A stretch of DNA of 32,781 bases from an uncultured Flavobacteriales bacterium. GTDB taxonomy: Bacteria; Bacteroidota; Bacteroidia; Flavobacteriales_D; Parvicellaceae. The notes below the pieces were generated by a model that made no database searches, was not told the DNA's origin, and worked only from the letters and a program-made list of their open reading frames with translations. The translations under genes were made by a program, and so were the position numbers. Location: assembly GCA_913064955.1 (NCBI GenBank), contig CAJYBK010000007.1, positions 1 through 32,781 of the forward strand, in the 5' to 3' direction. Shown piece after piece: positions 1-9,214 of the stretch (position 1 is the first letter of the stretch; each line of letters begins with the position of its first letter).

Positions 1-1835
1 TTAATATCAATAAACTTCACTAAAGGAATAGAACCTGTATAATCACTACTATCGGAATAATAATAGCTACTCGCAGGCAGAGAAGATCTTGTGTTAATGG
101 TTTTTTCTACTGTTTTACTAGGTCTATATGAATCCACATAGCTTCCTCCAGAAACATTAACAGTAATCTCTCCGTCATTACCAGCACAACTTGGGTCGGT
201 GATGGTTGAGGTTGCGACAAGTGCAGTGGGTTCTCCTATAATGATATCCAACATTTCTGAACAACCATTAGCATCTGTAACCGTTACAGTATATGTTCCT
301 GCTGCTAGATTTGAATTGACCGCAGTCAACGCTCCATTTGACCATGAGTATGTATATGGTGCATTTCCACCAGCCACGGCTACACTAGCGATGCCATTTG
401 CACCTCCATTACAAGTAACTGGAGTACTTGAAGGTGTCAACACTATAGGTTGAGGATCTACTAACGTAACTGGAGAACTACTTGAGCATCCATTGTCATC
501 CATTGCAAACAAATCATATGGACCTGCGCACAAGCCCGCAAAAGTGTTAGGAACTCCATAATTTACGCCATCAACACTATAAGTATAGGGCGCTTGACCT
601 CCAGAACCAACGACCGATGCTTCACCATCACAAATACCATTACATGAAGGGTCTACCGCTGTAGCATTGGCTACTACATTACCCGCTCCAACTGTAATAC
701 AAAATGAATAAATCTGAAATCCGTTTAGTGGACATTGATCATCTTGAATCGTAACGGTAAAACAATATGGAGTATTACTTACATTAGCCATGGTTGGTGT
801 CCATGAAAATGAACCAACCGGATTTGCAGTTCCATTGTTCGCAATATTGAAAGTAGCATTAGGTATTCCAGAATTCCACGACATCGTTAACAAGTTACCA
901 GCATTTCCATCATTTCCATTAGTAATGAATGTGATTGGTGTTCCTGCACAGGCGCTTGTTGTAAAAGTATTCATAGCGTCAATACCATCTACCGTTGGAA
1001 GTACGTTATTACAGTTAATTGCAATAATTTGTATATCTCTCATGACAGTACCAACCAACTGTCCATTACTCCAGTGCTCCACAATTACAGCCGTAACGGA
1101 AACTTCAATTGCTGAAGGAGTCATACAGATATCACCTGTTGCAGGGTCAAACGTAATTTGAGGATTCGATGAAATAGGTTGACCAGCATTATATCCACCA
1201 AGATAATTAACAGGATCTGTTGGACCTTGATCAAAAGGAACTGCTAATGAAAATGCAATTGAATCTCCTTCTGCATCAATAGCCCCGTGATTAAAGCAAA
1301 AAGTTTCACCGACACATACGTATGGAACAGGGTCACTTGAAAAAGATGGAGAACTATTACATCCGTTATTTAGATTATCTAATGTTGCTTGCAAATACAT
1401 GGACTCACCGCCCGGATTAGTAATATTAGTAATGGCATTATTTCTACAACATATACTTGTACTGAAAACCCAATCAGCGCATGGCGCTAAATTCACAGTA
1501 GCTGAATACACGTATTTTTCTACTCCCGGGAAATTTCCCCCTGCACAGGTTGATTGCTGAGAAGGACAAGTAGGTGTAATATCTTGTCCTGTACCGGGAA
1601 GTTGAGTTAAAGTTATATTATTCGTTCCTGTACACGAAGAAGCATAATCAATAGTAATTGTATTTGGAGCGTTGACACCATTACAATCACGGTAGAAAGC
1701 AAAGAATATAGTATAACTATTTCCTCCGTTACATTCATACCAGATATCACCTCCCATAGCATGAGTGGCATATCCTTTATTACTATAAAGAATTGTTAGG
1801 GGTAGAAAAACTAAAAATAGTAGAAATTTAGTCAT
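1..1835 (-). CDS. Large secreted T9SS-type protein with SprB-like repeats (N-terminal part; runs off the left edge)
   Basis: Manual reverse-strand translation from ATG at 1835 stays open to position 1: MTKFLLFLVFLPLTILYSNKGYATHAMGGDIWYECNGGNSYTIFFAFYRDCNG..., with a signal-peptide-like N-terminus and at least one SprB-like repeat (VTCNGGANGIASVAVAGGNAPYTYSWSNGALTAVNSNLAAGTYTVTVTDANGCSE). Absent from the ORF track because the stop lies outside the window. Confidence 0.85.
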   Translation of the reverse strand, partial: MTKFLLFLVFLPLTILYSNKGYATHAMGGDIWYECNGGNSYTIFFAFYRDCNGVNAPNTITIDYASSCTGTNNITLTQLPGTGQDITPTCPSQQSTCAGGNFPGVEKYVYSATVNLAPCADWVFSTSICCRNNAITNITNPGGESMYLQATLDNLNNGCNSSPSFSSDPVPYVCVGETFCFNHGAIDAEGDSIAFSLAVPFDQGPTDPVNYLGGYNAGQPISSNPQITFDPATGDICMTPSAIEVSVTAVIVEHWSNGQLVGTVMRDIQIIAINCNNVLPTVDGIDAMNTFTTSACAGTPITFITNGNDGNAGNLLTMSWNSGIPNATFNIANNGTANPVGSFSWTPTMANVSNTPYCFTVTIQDDQCPLNGFQIYSFCITVGAGNVVANATAVDPSCNGICDGEASVVGSGGQAPYTYSVDGVNYGVPNTFAGLCAGPYDLFAMDDNGCSSSSPVTLVDPQPIVLTPSSTPVTCNGGANGIASVAVAGGNAPYTYSWSNGALTAVNSNLAAGTYTVTVTDANGCSEMLDIIIGEPTALVATSTITDPSCAGNDGEITVNVSGGSYVDSYRPSKTVEKTINTRSSLPASSYYYSDSSDYTGSIPLVKFIDI

Positions 1836-2137
1836 AATCTGTAGTGTAAATAGGGTTAATGTAAAGAACGGCATTGTTGAATTATTAGTTACACCATTGT
1901 TAGTAAATGTTAATAACTTAAACTGTCAAAAACTCAATTGAATTCAGTTCAAAATACTCCTATTCTTAATTAAACCAACTAGTTAAACAGGTATTTACTC
2001 AAAATATTCATTTTTAATTGTCAACAATACATAAATTCATCAGCAAACCCTGTAACCCTTTAAGTTTAAAGAACTTTATTTTAATAATAACCGAGAAGAG
2101 AATTTTAAATACTGAATAGAATGGTAACTTTGCAACA

Positions 2138-2527
2138 TTGTACCAAGAAACATTAAATAGCCACAAAACATTGAAAAATAAATTACCATACGATTTTGTT
2201 GACGCAACCATTTTAAAGTTGGATGTATCCAAAGGTAAAAGACTAAGAATCAAAGTTAAGTTATATAAGATGTTTAACCCCAAGGAAGAGGAGATAACGC
2301 TAGTTTTTAATAACGTGAAAGAAACTCAAAAGATTTTTGATTTAAGTAGAGGGCTACACAAAATGAAATTGGCTGACGAATCTCTCAAACCAAAAATTCA
2401 GAACATTACTTTTGATGCTATTTCAGAATCAAAAGAAGGCGTACATCATTTTTATATTGAAATCAAGGGCTTAAAGAGCGAAAGGATTACTTGCGAAAGG
2501 TATAGCATTACTGAAAACATGGACTAA
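2138..2527 (+). CDS. Hypothetical protein (129 aa, TTG start)
   Basis: Open frame with ordinary soluble protein composition; preceded by a Bacteroidota -7-like TAACTTTG at 2125-2132. Confidence 0.6.
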   Translation: MYQETLNSHKTLKNKLPYDFVDATILKLDVSKGKRLRIKVKLYKMFNPKEEEITLVFNNVKETQKIFDLSRGLHKMKLADESLKPKIQNITFDAISESKEGVHHFYIEIKGLKSERITCERYSITENMD

Positions 2528-3030
2528 TCAAAGGTTGGACAAGTATTACATTTAGCCAAGTTAAATGTAAATCCAATAGTCAAACCAGCCCAATGTTTAT
2601 ACTCCATACCTCCTATATAATTTATCAATGGCGTATAAGCTAATCTAAAAAATAACGGGCTTTTGCTTTTTTGATAACGGTATCCTATTCCTGCAGTGGT
2701 TATCGGCTCGAACTCTGCATTAGTGTTAACAGTCAGTGTTTGCCCTAATGAAAGATCAAGAAAACTAGACCTTCTGCCTGTAATAAAATTAAACGCTACT
2801 GGCACGCCTACCACAAAATCTGTAGTATTAGTTACAGGATAACCTCCTACCCCAATTCTGAATGCGAAAGCATGATGTTTATTAGTTCCAAATATTGCTT
2901 CATAATTAATAGAACCATAATAGGCATTTCCACCAACTTCCAAAAAAACTGATTTTCGTTCAGGATCCTTGTAAGCACTGGCTTGATAAGCACCTAATAA
3001 CATTATAAATATAATAACAAGTCCTCTCAA
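2524..3030 (-). CDS. Putative outer-membrane beta-barrel protein with signal peptide; probable TTG start at 3030 (track ORF extends to 3132)
   Basis: LRGLVIIFIMLLGAYQASA signal-like segment, then alternating aromatic/Gly-rich strands ending in a C-terminal barrel-like pattern. The longer ORF overlaps the SUI1 gene; a TTG one nt after that gene's TAA is a likelier start. Confidence 0.6.
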   Translation of the reverse strand: MRGLVIIFIMLLGAYQASAYKDPERKSVFLEVGGNAYYGSINYEAIFGTNKHHAFAFRIGVGGYPVTNTTDFVVGVPVAFNFITGRRSSFLDLSLGQTLTVNTNAEFEPITTAGIGYRYQKSKSPLFFRLAYTPLINYIGGMEYKHWAGLTIGFTFNLAKCNTCPTFD

Positions 3031-3031
3031 T

Positions 3032-3370
3032 TTATCCGCCCTTTCTTTTTGTTTTATATCCTTCTTTTTCCAATAGCAGAATAACCTTATCCCGGTGTTC
3101 ACCTTGAACAAAAATCTCACCATCTTTAGCACTTCCTCCTACACCACACTTAGACTTTAGCATTTTACCAAGATCTTTCAAATCTTCTTCTAGACCAACA
3201 AATCCTTCTATTAAGGTAACAGTTTTACCACCTCTTTGCTTTCGATCGTGGGACACGTATAGCAATTGTTCCTTAGGCTCTAAAGTTACCTCCTCATCCC
3301 CATCTTCACTGTCGTAATTAAAGTTTGGATTAGTGGAATAAACTACGTTTTTCTTGTTCTTCTTTGCCAT
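3032..3370 (-). CDS. SUI1/eIF1-like translation initiation factor family (YciH-like)
   Basis: RGGKTVTLIEGFVGLEEDLKDLGKMLKSKCGVGGSAKDGEIFVQGEHRDKVILLLEKEGY matches the SUI1 domain pattern. Confidence 0.9.
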   Translation of the reverse strand: MAKKNKKNVVYSTNPNFNYDSEDGDEEVTLEPKEQLLYVSHDRKQRGGKTVTLIEGFVGLEEDLKDLGKMLKSKCGVGGSAKDGEIFVQGEHRDKVILLLEKEGYKTKRKGG

Positions 3371-3377
3371 AAAAAAA

Positions 3378-4334
3378 TTAATTACTTACCGTTAATTTAT
3401 CAAAAAACGATTTCACATTATTTTCAATCCTTTCTTTAGGATTTGTAAGTTCAATTTTCTCAAACTTTTCGCCACTCACCTTCTCATACAATTCTATGTA
3501 TCGATCAGTTACTGATTCTACAAACTCGTCAGTCATCTCAGGTATAGTCTGTCCGTCCTTACCTTGGAAACCACCAGCCATCAACCATTCTCGCACAAAC
3601 TCTTTAGACAATTGTTTTTGAGGCTCATTGGCCGTAAGTCTTTCCTGATAAACATCAGCATAAAAATACCTTGAAGAGTCAGGTGTATGAATTTCATCTA
3701 TTAAATAGATTTCGTTACCGATCTTGCCAAATTCATATTTAGTATCAACTAAAATCAATCCTTGCTTTGCGGCTATTTCAGTACCTCTTTGAAATATCTT
3801 TCTTGTATAGTCTTCTAATTTTTCATAATCTTCCTTACTAACAATGCCATTTGCAATAATGTCTTCTCTTGATATATCCTCATCATGACCTTCACTCGCT
3901 TTTGTAGTAGGCGTAATAATAGGCTCCGGAAACTTTTGATTCTCCTTCATACCTTCAGGAAGTGTAACGCCACATAATGTTCTTAACCCGCTTTTGTACG
4001 TCCTCCAAGCATGTCCAGTTAGATAACCTCTGATTACCATTTCAACTTTAAAAGGCTCACACATTTTACCTACACTCACGTTAGGATCTGGCGAATCTAT
4101 TAGCCAATTAGGAAGTATGTCTTCCGTTGCTCTAAGAAACTTTGCTGCTAGTTGATTCAACACCTGACCTTTATAAGGTATGCCTTTAGGTAGTACAACG
4201 TCAAATGCTGATATTCTGTCACTTACAACCATCACCAAGTGTTCGTTATTAATATTATACACATCTCTAACCTTACCATTATAATGACTAATTTGATTGG
4301 GGAAATTGAAAGTAATACCTGTTATTGTTTCCAT
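3378..4334 (-). CDS. purC: Phosphoribosylaminoimidazole-succinocarboxamide synthase
   Basis: SAICAR synthetase motifs: [64 protein letters not shown]. Confidence 0.96.
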   Translation of the reverse strand: METITGITFNFPNQISHYNGKVRDVYNINNEHLVMVVSDRISAFDVVLPKGIPYKGQVLNQLAAKFLRATEDILPNWLIDSPDPNVSVGKMCEPFKVEMVIRGYLTGHAWRTYKSGLRTLCGVTLPEGMKENQKFPEPIITPTTKASEGHDEDISREDIIANGIVSKEDYEKLEDYTRKIFQRGTEIAAKQGLILVDTKYEFGKIGNEIYLIDEIHTPDSSRYFYADVYQERLTANEPQKQLSKEFVREWLMAGGFQGKDGQTIPEMTDEFVESVTDRYIELYEKVSGEKFEKIELTNPKERIENNVKSFFDKLTVSN

Positions 4335-4363
4335 ATTATTTTGCTGAAATTTCTATTTATTGA

Positions 4364-4371
4364 CAAAGATA
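4364..4371 (-). promoter_or_regulatory. Bacteroidota -7 box (TATCTTTG) upstream of purC
   Basis: CAAAGATA on + strand = TATCTTTG on -, ~30 nt upstream of the purC ATG; no clear -33 TTTG. Confidence 0.5.
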
Positions 4372-4454
4372 AATTGTATTCTTAAAACGGGATTACTTTT
4401 CCTTGGATTGTTAGTAAAAGACACAAGATGTTTATCAAAAAACTGGACATAAAA

Positions 4455-4487
4455 AAAAAGGGACAATGACTAGCACTATCCCTTTTT
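4455..4487 (-). terminator. Rho-independent-like hairpin downstream of the 86-aa gene
   Basis: AAAAAGGGA (4455-4463) / TCCCTTTTT (4479-4487), 9-bp stem, 15-nt loop, A/T-rich flanks; could act in both directions. Confidence 0.75.
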
Positions 4488-4503
4488 AAATATTATTTAC
4501 GGA

Positions 4504-4764
4504 TTACTTAGAAGCAGCCCACTTTCTAATCTCATCTCTAAACCACTCATCAGCAGCATCAGTCCATTTGTAGTTTTCTCTAATGTACTTCATTGTTGCT
4601 TTCTCAATGTCAGTATATGATGCACCGTCTTTAACAGCTTCTAATAACTCAGCAGCATCTGCTTTAGATATTCTTCCATCACCTCCACCTGTAGTTAATT
4701 TATCCGCTAATTCGATTAATTCACCATCGTACTTGTTTCCGTCAATTGTTTTGTAATAAGCCAT
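4504..4764 (-). CDS. Small conserved-looking protein (86 aa) with an EF-hand-like GGGDGRISKADAAELL segment
   Basis: Complete ORF MAYYKTIDGNKYDGELIELADKLTTGGGDGRISKADAAELLEAVKDG...; own promoter and terminator. Confidence 0.85.
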   Translation of the reverse strand: MAYYKTIDGNKYDGELIELADKLTTGGGDGRISKADAAELLEAVKDGASYTDIEKATMKYIRENYKWTDAADEWFRDEIRKWAASK

Positions 4765-4806
4765 TTTCGTTTGTTTTTATGTTTTTATTAATAATAATTC
4801 GATACA

Positions 4807-4838
4807 CAAATATATGTTTTGAAGATTAATTTTTCAAA
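4807..4838 (-). promoter_or_regulatory. Consensus Bacteroidota promoter TTTG-N20-TATATTTG
   Basis: On -: TTTG (4838-4835), 20-nt spacer, TATATTTG (4814-4807); drives the 86-aa gene with a ~40-nt leader. Confidence 0.75.
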
Positions 4839-4868
4839 TGTATTCTTCAACAATTCTTAAAAACTCTG

Positions 4869-5531
4869 TTAATAGTAATTTTTTATCCGCCAATTGTAGG
4901 TTAAACCTATATTAACATAAAAGCCTCTACTAAAAACCCTGTGATCTTTTACCAGAATACCATCGATGTAATCTTGTTGCTCATTGTTGTACTCATATGA
5001 GTCATAAGTCATTGGATTGTTAACAAACCCTCCGTTCAAAAATAAGCCAAATGCATTTTTCTTACCGAAATAGAATCGTGATGTTAATCCAATCTTTTGA
5101 TAAATACCTGAAGCTTTAATATCATAGGTATTAGTTGAATCAATAACATTATAGTTAAATGTAAACCCTCCTACTAACATTCCTATTGACAATGTAAATT
5201 TTGGTTTATTAATCATATGGAATTCTGCACCAACACCTATTCTGTTGCTTAGAATTTTATCCACCTCCACACTATCTCCAGCCAAATAATTTCTATTTTC
5301 AAATTCAAGATTTAAACCTACACTTTTATGGAAATTATAACCAACATGCGCCATTAATCCGTAATCTACCGCACTACTTTCCTTAAAGGAGTAATTAGTT
5401 AGGAGTTTATATCCTGTACCTCCAACACCTATATCCGTTATTAAGACACCTTTATCTCCTGCTTGAGTATAATGTTCGGTTGCAGCAGAGAAAATTATCA
5501 ATAGCCCTAAAATATATTTCAATCCTTTCAT
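4869..5531 (-). CDS. Putative outer-membrane beta-barrel protein (start likely ATG at 5531 rather than 5582)
   Basis: MKGLKYILGLLIIFSAATEHYTQAGDKG signal peptide, then barrel-like repeats (GYNFHKSVGLNLEFENRNYL..., GFYVNIGLTYNWRI). The track N-terminal extension overlaps the upstream gene. Confidence 0.75.
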   Translation of the reverse strand: MKGLKYILGLLIIFSAATEHYTQAGDKGVLITDIGVGGTGYKLLTNYSFKESSAVDYGLMAHVGYNFHKSVGLNLEFENRNYLAGDSVEVDKILSNRIGVGAEFHMINKPKFTLSIGMLVGGFTFNYNVIDSTNTYDIKASGIYQKIGLTSRFYFGKKNAFGLFLNGGFVNNPMTYDSYEYNNEQQDYIDGILVKDHRVFSRGFYVNIGLTYNWRIKNYY

Positions 5532-5532
5532 A

Positions 5533-6399
5533 TTACCTTCCGTATTCATCATAATATTCATCGAAGTATGATTCGTACTCATAAATCAATCCAATATTTT
5601 CCACTTCAATATCTGTTAACTGATGCCTAATATCCACTCCCATTGGCACATACCAGTCTTTGCCTTCAAAAATATATCTCCAATCTTTATTTTTAAAAGA
5701 ATAACCATGACGTGCATATATCTCATTTCTCATGTACCCTAGCTCCTCTACATCCAAGTTTTCTACATCAGTATATTTTAATTTTTTAGCCGAAGTTTCA
5801 GGATAATCACCAGCATTAGGGTTGTAAGTAAATTCTTTCTTTGAAAGACTATAATTCTTGGCTGTGTTCCCTTCTTTCTTAAAAGGTGTCCACGAGCCTG
5901 TTAATCCGCTAAGATCTTTAGCTACAGCAAAATCGAATGCGCCATCATACTGATCATTGCCAGGTTCGTTCATCACAAATGTATACCCGTTATCTTCAGG
6001 AACTACCGTCCCTTCTATTTTTCTAAAATTACCAGCACAAACACTAAAACCTTCTGCATTTTCACCATCTATCTTTGTAATTGAAATATTGATTTTATTC
6101 TTTCCAAAGCTTCCAACCCAATGACCAACCACTCCTGATTCCCAGCCTTCAACAGTTTTTTCGCTTTCCAATGAAGTAAGCATGTCTTCAATAACTTGTT
6201 GATCTGCTGCTTTTGCACCACCTTTAGTAACAATACTTGTAACAAGATCTATGTTGCCTTCGACTCCTTCATCCAACACTTGATGATCTGAAACATGAAC
6301 TTCAGCATCTGTTTCTGTACCTGCATTTTCTTCAGTAGTTGCTTCACCACAACTTATTAAAGTTGCTATAAAGGCAAATGAGAGTAGTTTTATTTTCAT
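5533..6399 (-). CDS. Lipoprotein with C-terminal YARHG domain
   Basis: Lipobox ATLISCG; LGYMRNEIYARHGYSFKNKDWRYIFEGKDWY... is a YARHG domain signature. Confidence 0.88.
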   Translation of the reverse strand: MKIKLLSFAFIATLISCGEATTEENAGTETDAEVHVSDHQVLDEGVEGNIDLVTSIVTKGGAKAADQQVIEDMLTSLESEKTVEGWESGVVGHWVGSFGKNKINISITKIDGENAEGFSVCAGNFRKIEGTVVPEDNGYTFVMNEPGNDQYDGAFDFAVAKDLSGLTGSWTPFKKEGNTAKNYSLSKKEFTYNPNAGDYPETSAKKLKYTDVENLDVEELGYMRNEIYARHGYSFKNKDWRYIFEGKDWYVPMGVDIRHQLTDIEVENIGLIYEYESYFDEYYDEYGR

Positions 6400-6469
6400 T
6401 TGATATTTTTTACTAATTTCAACAAATATAGGAATTTAGAAGATTACTTTATTGAAGCGTTGATAACTA

Positions 6470-7150
6470 ATGAAGGAGGTTAAGATTATAGGACAAGTCA
6501 TACTAATGGTGCTACTACTATTTTTTAGTTTCCTCATGTTGGAAATTACTTTAGACTACTTTCCATTCTCCACAAAGGTTGGATTCTTACGAATTAAGCA
6601 ATGGATGTTCAGAGAATATCCTGGCGCTTTATCTAAGTTTTGGCTTACAGCATTCTATATTCATGTGCTGACAAGTATGGTTGTTTTACTTGCAGGCTTC
6701 ACTCAGTTCTCTAAGCGTCTTTACAAATACAAGATTCACCGTAATTTGGGCAAACTTTATGTTCTTGTAGTAGTCTTTCTTTCTGGGCCTACTGGACTTA
6801 TCATGGGATATTTTGCTAATGGAGGCATTTATAGTCAAATTGCTTTCATTGCGCTTAGTCTAATCTGGATGGCATCGACTTTTTTAGCATATAGATATGC
6901 TGTTTTGCGAAAGTTTGACAAGCATCAATACATGATGATCATTAGTTATTCATTAACGTTATCAGCACTTACATTAAGAGGTTGGAAATACCTTTTTACA
7001 GCATTGTATGATCTTGAAATGAAACCAATGGATCTATATAGGTTAGTTGCCTGGTTGGGTTGGGCACCCAACATCATCGTTGCCTTAGTTATTATTTACT
7101 CTTTAAGTCATAGAAAGAACTTAAAAATTAATCCTCAAAACGTTCAATAA
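6470..7150 (+). CDS. Multi-pass membrane protein, DUF2306-like
   Basis: Hydrophobic segments plus HRNLGKLYVLVVVFLSGPTGLIMGYFANGG... and HQYMMIISYSLTLSALTLR pattern recalled from the DUF2306 family. Confidence 0.75.
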   Translation: MKEVKIIGQVILMVLLLFFSFLMLEITLDYFPFSTKVGFLRIKQWMFREYPGALSKFWLTAFYIHVLTSMVVLLAGFTQFSKRLYKYKIHRNLGKLYVLVVVFLSGPTGLIMGYFANGGIYSQIAFIALSLIWMASTFLAYRYAVLRKFDKHQYMMIISYSLTLSALTLRGWKYLFTALYDLEMKPMDLYRLVAWLGWAPNIIVALVIIYSLSHRKNLKINPQNVQ

Positions 7151-9146
7151 GCAGTTTTTTAAGAGCAAACATTTCATCCCTTAAATTAGCCGCAGCCATA
7201 AAGTTTTCTTTCTTCGCTTCAAAAGCCATTTTTGATTTAATACTTTCAATTGCTTTTTCCAATTCATCCCTACCCATATAGGCAACGACAGGATCGGCTG
7301 CAATTCCCACTTCATGATCTACCACATAAGGCACTTCCGTTGGGTGAATTTTGTGAGAACGCAAAATATTACTTTTTGATTTCCCTAATGCTGTTGGCAC
7401 TTGATTATGTGCTTCATTGTAGGCAATTTGTTTAGATCTTCTTCTGTTAGTTTCGTCTATTGTTTTTTGCATAGAATTGGTCATTCTATCCGCATACATT
7501 ATTACAAATCCATTTAGATTCCTAGCCGCACGTCCAACGGTTTGCACTAGTGCTCTTTCAGAACGTAAGAACCCTTCTTTATCTGCATCTAGAATTGCAA
7601 CTAAAGAAACCTCAGGCAAATCCAATCCTTCTCTTAATAAGTTTACACCAATTAGAACATCAAAAAGCCCGTTTCTCAAATCACCTAATATTTCCACCCT
7701 TTCCAATGTATCAATATCAGAATGTATGTACCTACTTCTTATTCCCAATTTAGCAAAATAAGCATCAACTTCTTCTGCCATTCGTTTTGTAAGCGTAGTA
7801 ACCAAAACTCTTTCATCTCTTTCAACAACAGTACTTATCTCACCAATTAAATCATCAATTTGATTTAAGGAAGGCCTTACTTCTATAACTGGATCCAGCA
7901 AGCCCGTTGGTCGAATTAACTGCTCTACGTAAATACCTTCCGATAATTCTAATTCATAATCTGCTGGCGTAGCACTTACAAAAATTGTTTGATCTATAAT
8001 CTGTTCAAATTCTTCAAACTTCAAAGGCCTATTATCCATTGCAGATGGCAATCTAAAGCCATATTCTACCAGGTTGATTTTACGAGCTCTATCTCCTCCA
8101 TACATGGCTTTTATCTGAGAAACGGTTACGTGACTCTCATCAATCACCATCAAGAAATCTTTTGGGAAATAATCAATCAGGCAGAAAGGTCTACTACCTT
8201 CTTTTCTTCCATCTAAATATCTAGAATAATTCTCAATACCACTACAATAGCCTAACTCACGCATCATTTCAAGATCCAACTCTACTCTACTTTGCAATCT
8301 TTTAGCTTCTAAATGCTTACCAATAGACTTCATATACTCCACTTGTTTTACCATGTCTTCACCGATTTCAAAAGCGGCTTTCTGTATATTATCATTACTA
8401 GTTACGAATATGTTGGCTGGATAAATTGAATATTCATCGAAAGTGGAAAAAACTTCGTTGGTTAGCGGGTCAAATGTTGAAATATTTTCTATTTCATCAC
8501 CCCAAAACTCTATTCTACATGCTACATCAAGATAGGCTAAATAAATATCTACAGTATCACCTTTCACTCTAAAAGTTCCTCTTGTGAAATCACCAGTGGT
8601 TCGTGAATAAAGAATATCAACTAGTTTATGTAAGAATTTATTACGGCCTACATTTTCTCCTTTATGAATGAAAGTAACCCCATTTTTAAATTCTTCTGGA
8701 TTCCCGATTCCATATATGCATGAAACTGATGAGATAACGATAACATCCTTTCTTCCTGAAAGCAGCGCAGAACTACAACTCAATCTTAATTTCTCTATCT
8801 CGTCATTGATAGACATATCCTTTTCAATGAATGTATCTGACGTTGGCATATATGCTTCAGGCTGATAGTAATCATAGTACGAAACAAAGTATTCTACAGC
8901 ATTCTCAGGAAAGAAAGACTTAAACTCAGAGTACAATTGTGCCGCCAAGGTTTTGTTATGAGAAAGAATTAAAGTGGGTCGATTGGTTTCCTTTATTACA
9001 TTGGCTATAGTAAAAGTTTTACCAGAACCAGTAACCCCTAACAAGGTTTGATTTTTAACATTGCTATTGACTCCTTCTACCAATTCTTTGATGGCTTGAG
9101 GCTGGTCACCTGTTGGTTCGAAATCGGCTACTAGTTTGAATTTCAT
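7128..9146 (-). CDS. uvrB: Excinuclease ABC subunit B
   Basis: UvrB motifs: FEPTGDQPQAIKELVEG, LLGVTGSGKTFTIANVI, SYYDYYQPEAYMPTSDTFIEKD, DESHVTV, LLREGLDLPEVSLVAILDADKEGFLRS, C-terminal UVR domain. Confidence 0.98.
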   Translation of the reverse strand: MKFKLVADFEPTGDQPQAIKELVEGVNSNVKNQTLLGVTGSGKTFTIANVIKETNRPTLILSHNKTLAAQLYSEFKSFFPENAVEYFVSYYDYYQPEAYMPTSDTFIEKDMSINDEIEKLRLSCSSALLSGRKDVIVISSVSCIYGIGNPEEFKNGVTFIHKGENVGRNKFLHKLVDILYSRTTGDFTRGTFRVKGDTVDIYLAYLDVACRIEFWGDEIENISTFDPLTNEVFSTFDEYSIYPANIFVTSNDNIQKAAFEIGEDMVKQVEYMKSIGKHLEAKRLQSRVELDLEMMRELGYCSGIENYSRYLDGRKEGSRPFCLIDYFPKDFLMVIDESHVTVSQIKAMYGGDRARKINLVEYGFRLPSAMDNRPLKFEEFEQIIDQTIFVSATPADYELELSEGIYVEQLIRPTGLLDPVIEVRPSLNQIDDLIGEISTVVERDERVLVTTLTKRMAEEVDAYFAKLGIRSRYIHSDIDTLERVEILGDLRNGLFDVLIGVNLLREGLDLPEVSLVAILDADKEGFLRSERALVQTVGRAARNLNGFVIMYADRMTNSMQKTIDETNRRRSKQIAYNEAHNQVPTALGKSKSNILRSHKIHPTEVPYVVDHEVGIAADPVVAYMGRDELEKAIESIKSKMAFEAKKENFMAAANLRDEMFALKKLLIERFED

Positions 9147-9150
9147 TATA

Positions 9151-9158
9151 CAAAATTA
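9151..9158 (-). promoter_or_regulatory. Bacteroidota -7 box (TAATTTTG) 4 nt upstream of uvrB ATG
   Basis: CAAAATTA on + strand; consensus TAnnTTTG; no well-spaced -33. Confidence 0.45.
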
Positions 9159-9214
9159 GTACTTATAAATTTCAAATACCTATTATTGCATAGTTAAAAG
9201 CAGAAAAATATAGC

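Noticed and set aside
199-1161. Plus-strand ORFs 199..453 and 790..1161
   Set aside because: Antisense shadows of the long minus-strand SprB-repeat secreted protein gene, which is open through the whole interval and has clear family signatures.
2059-2072. Near-palindrome CTTTAAGTTTAAAG upstream of the 129-aa ORF
   Set aside because: Short AT-rich inverted repeat expected by chance at this base composition; no regulator-site match recognised.
2014-2283. Minus-strand ORF of 89 aa
   Set aside because: Overlaps the better plus-strand ORF 2138..2527 and has low-complexity hydrophobic composition typical of AT-rich noise.
7250-8865. Plus-strand ORFs inside uvrB (7250, 7477, 7550, 7989, 8668)
   Set aside because: Antisense to a full-length, unambiguous uvrB; no family features.
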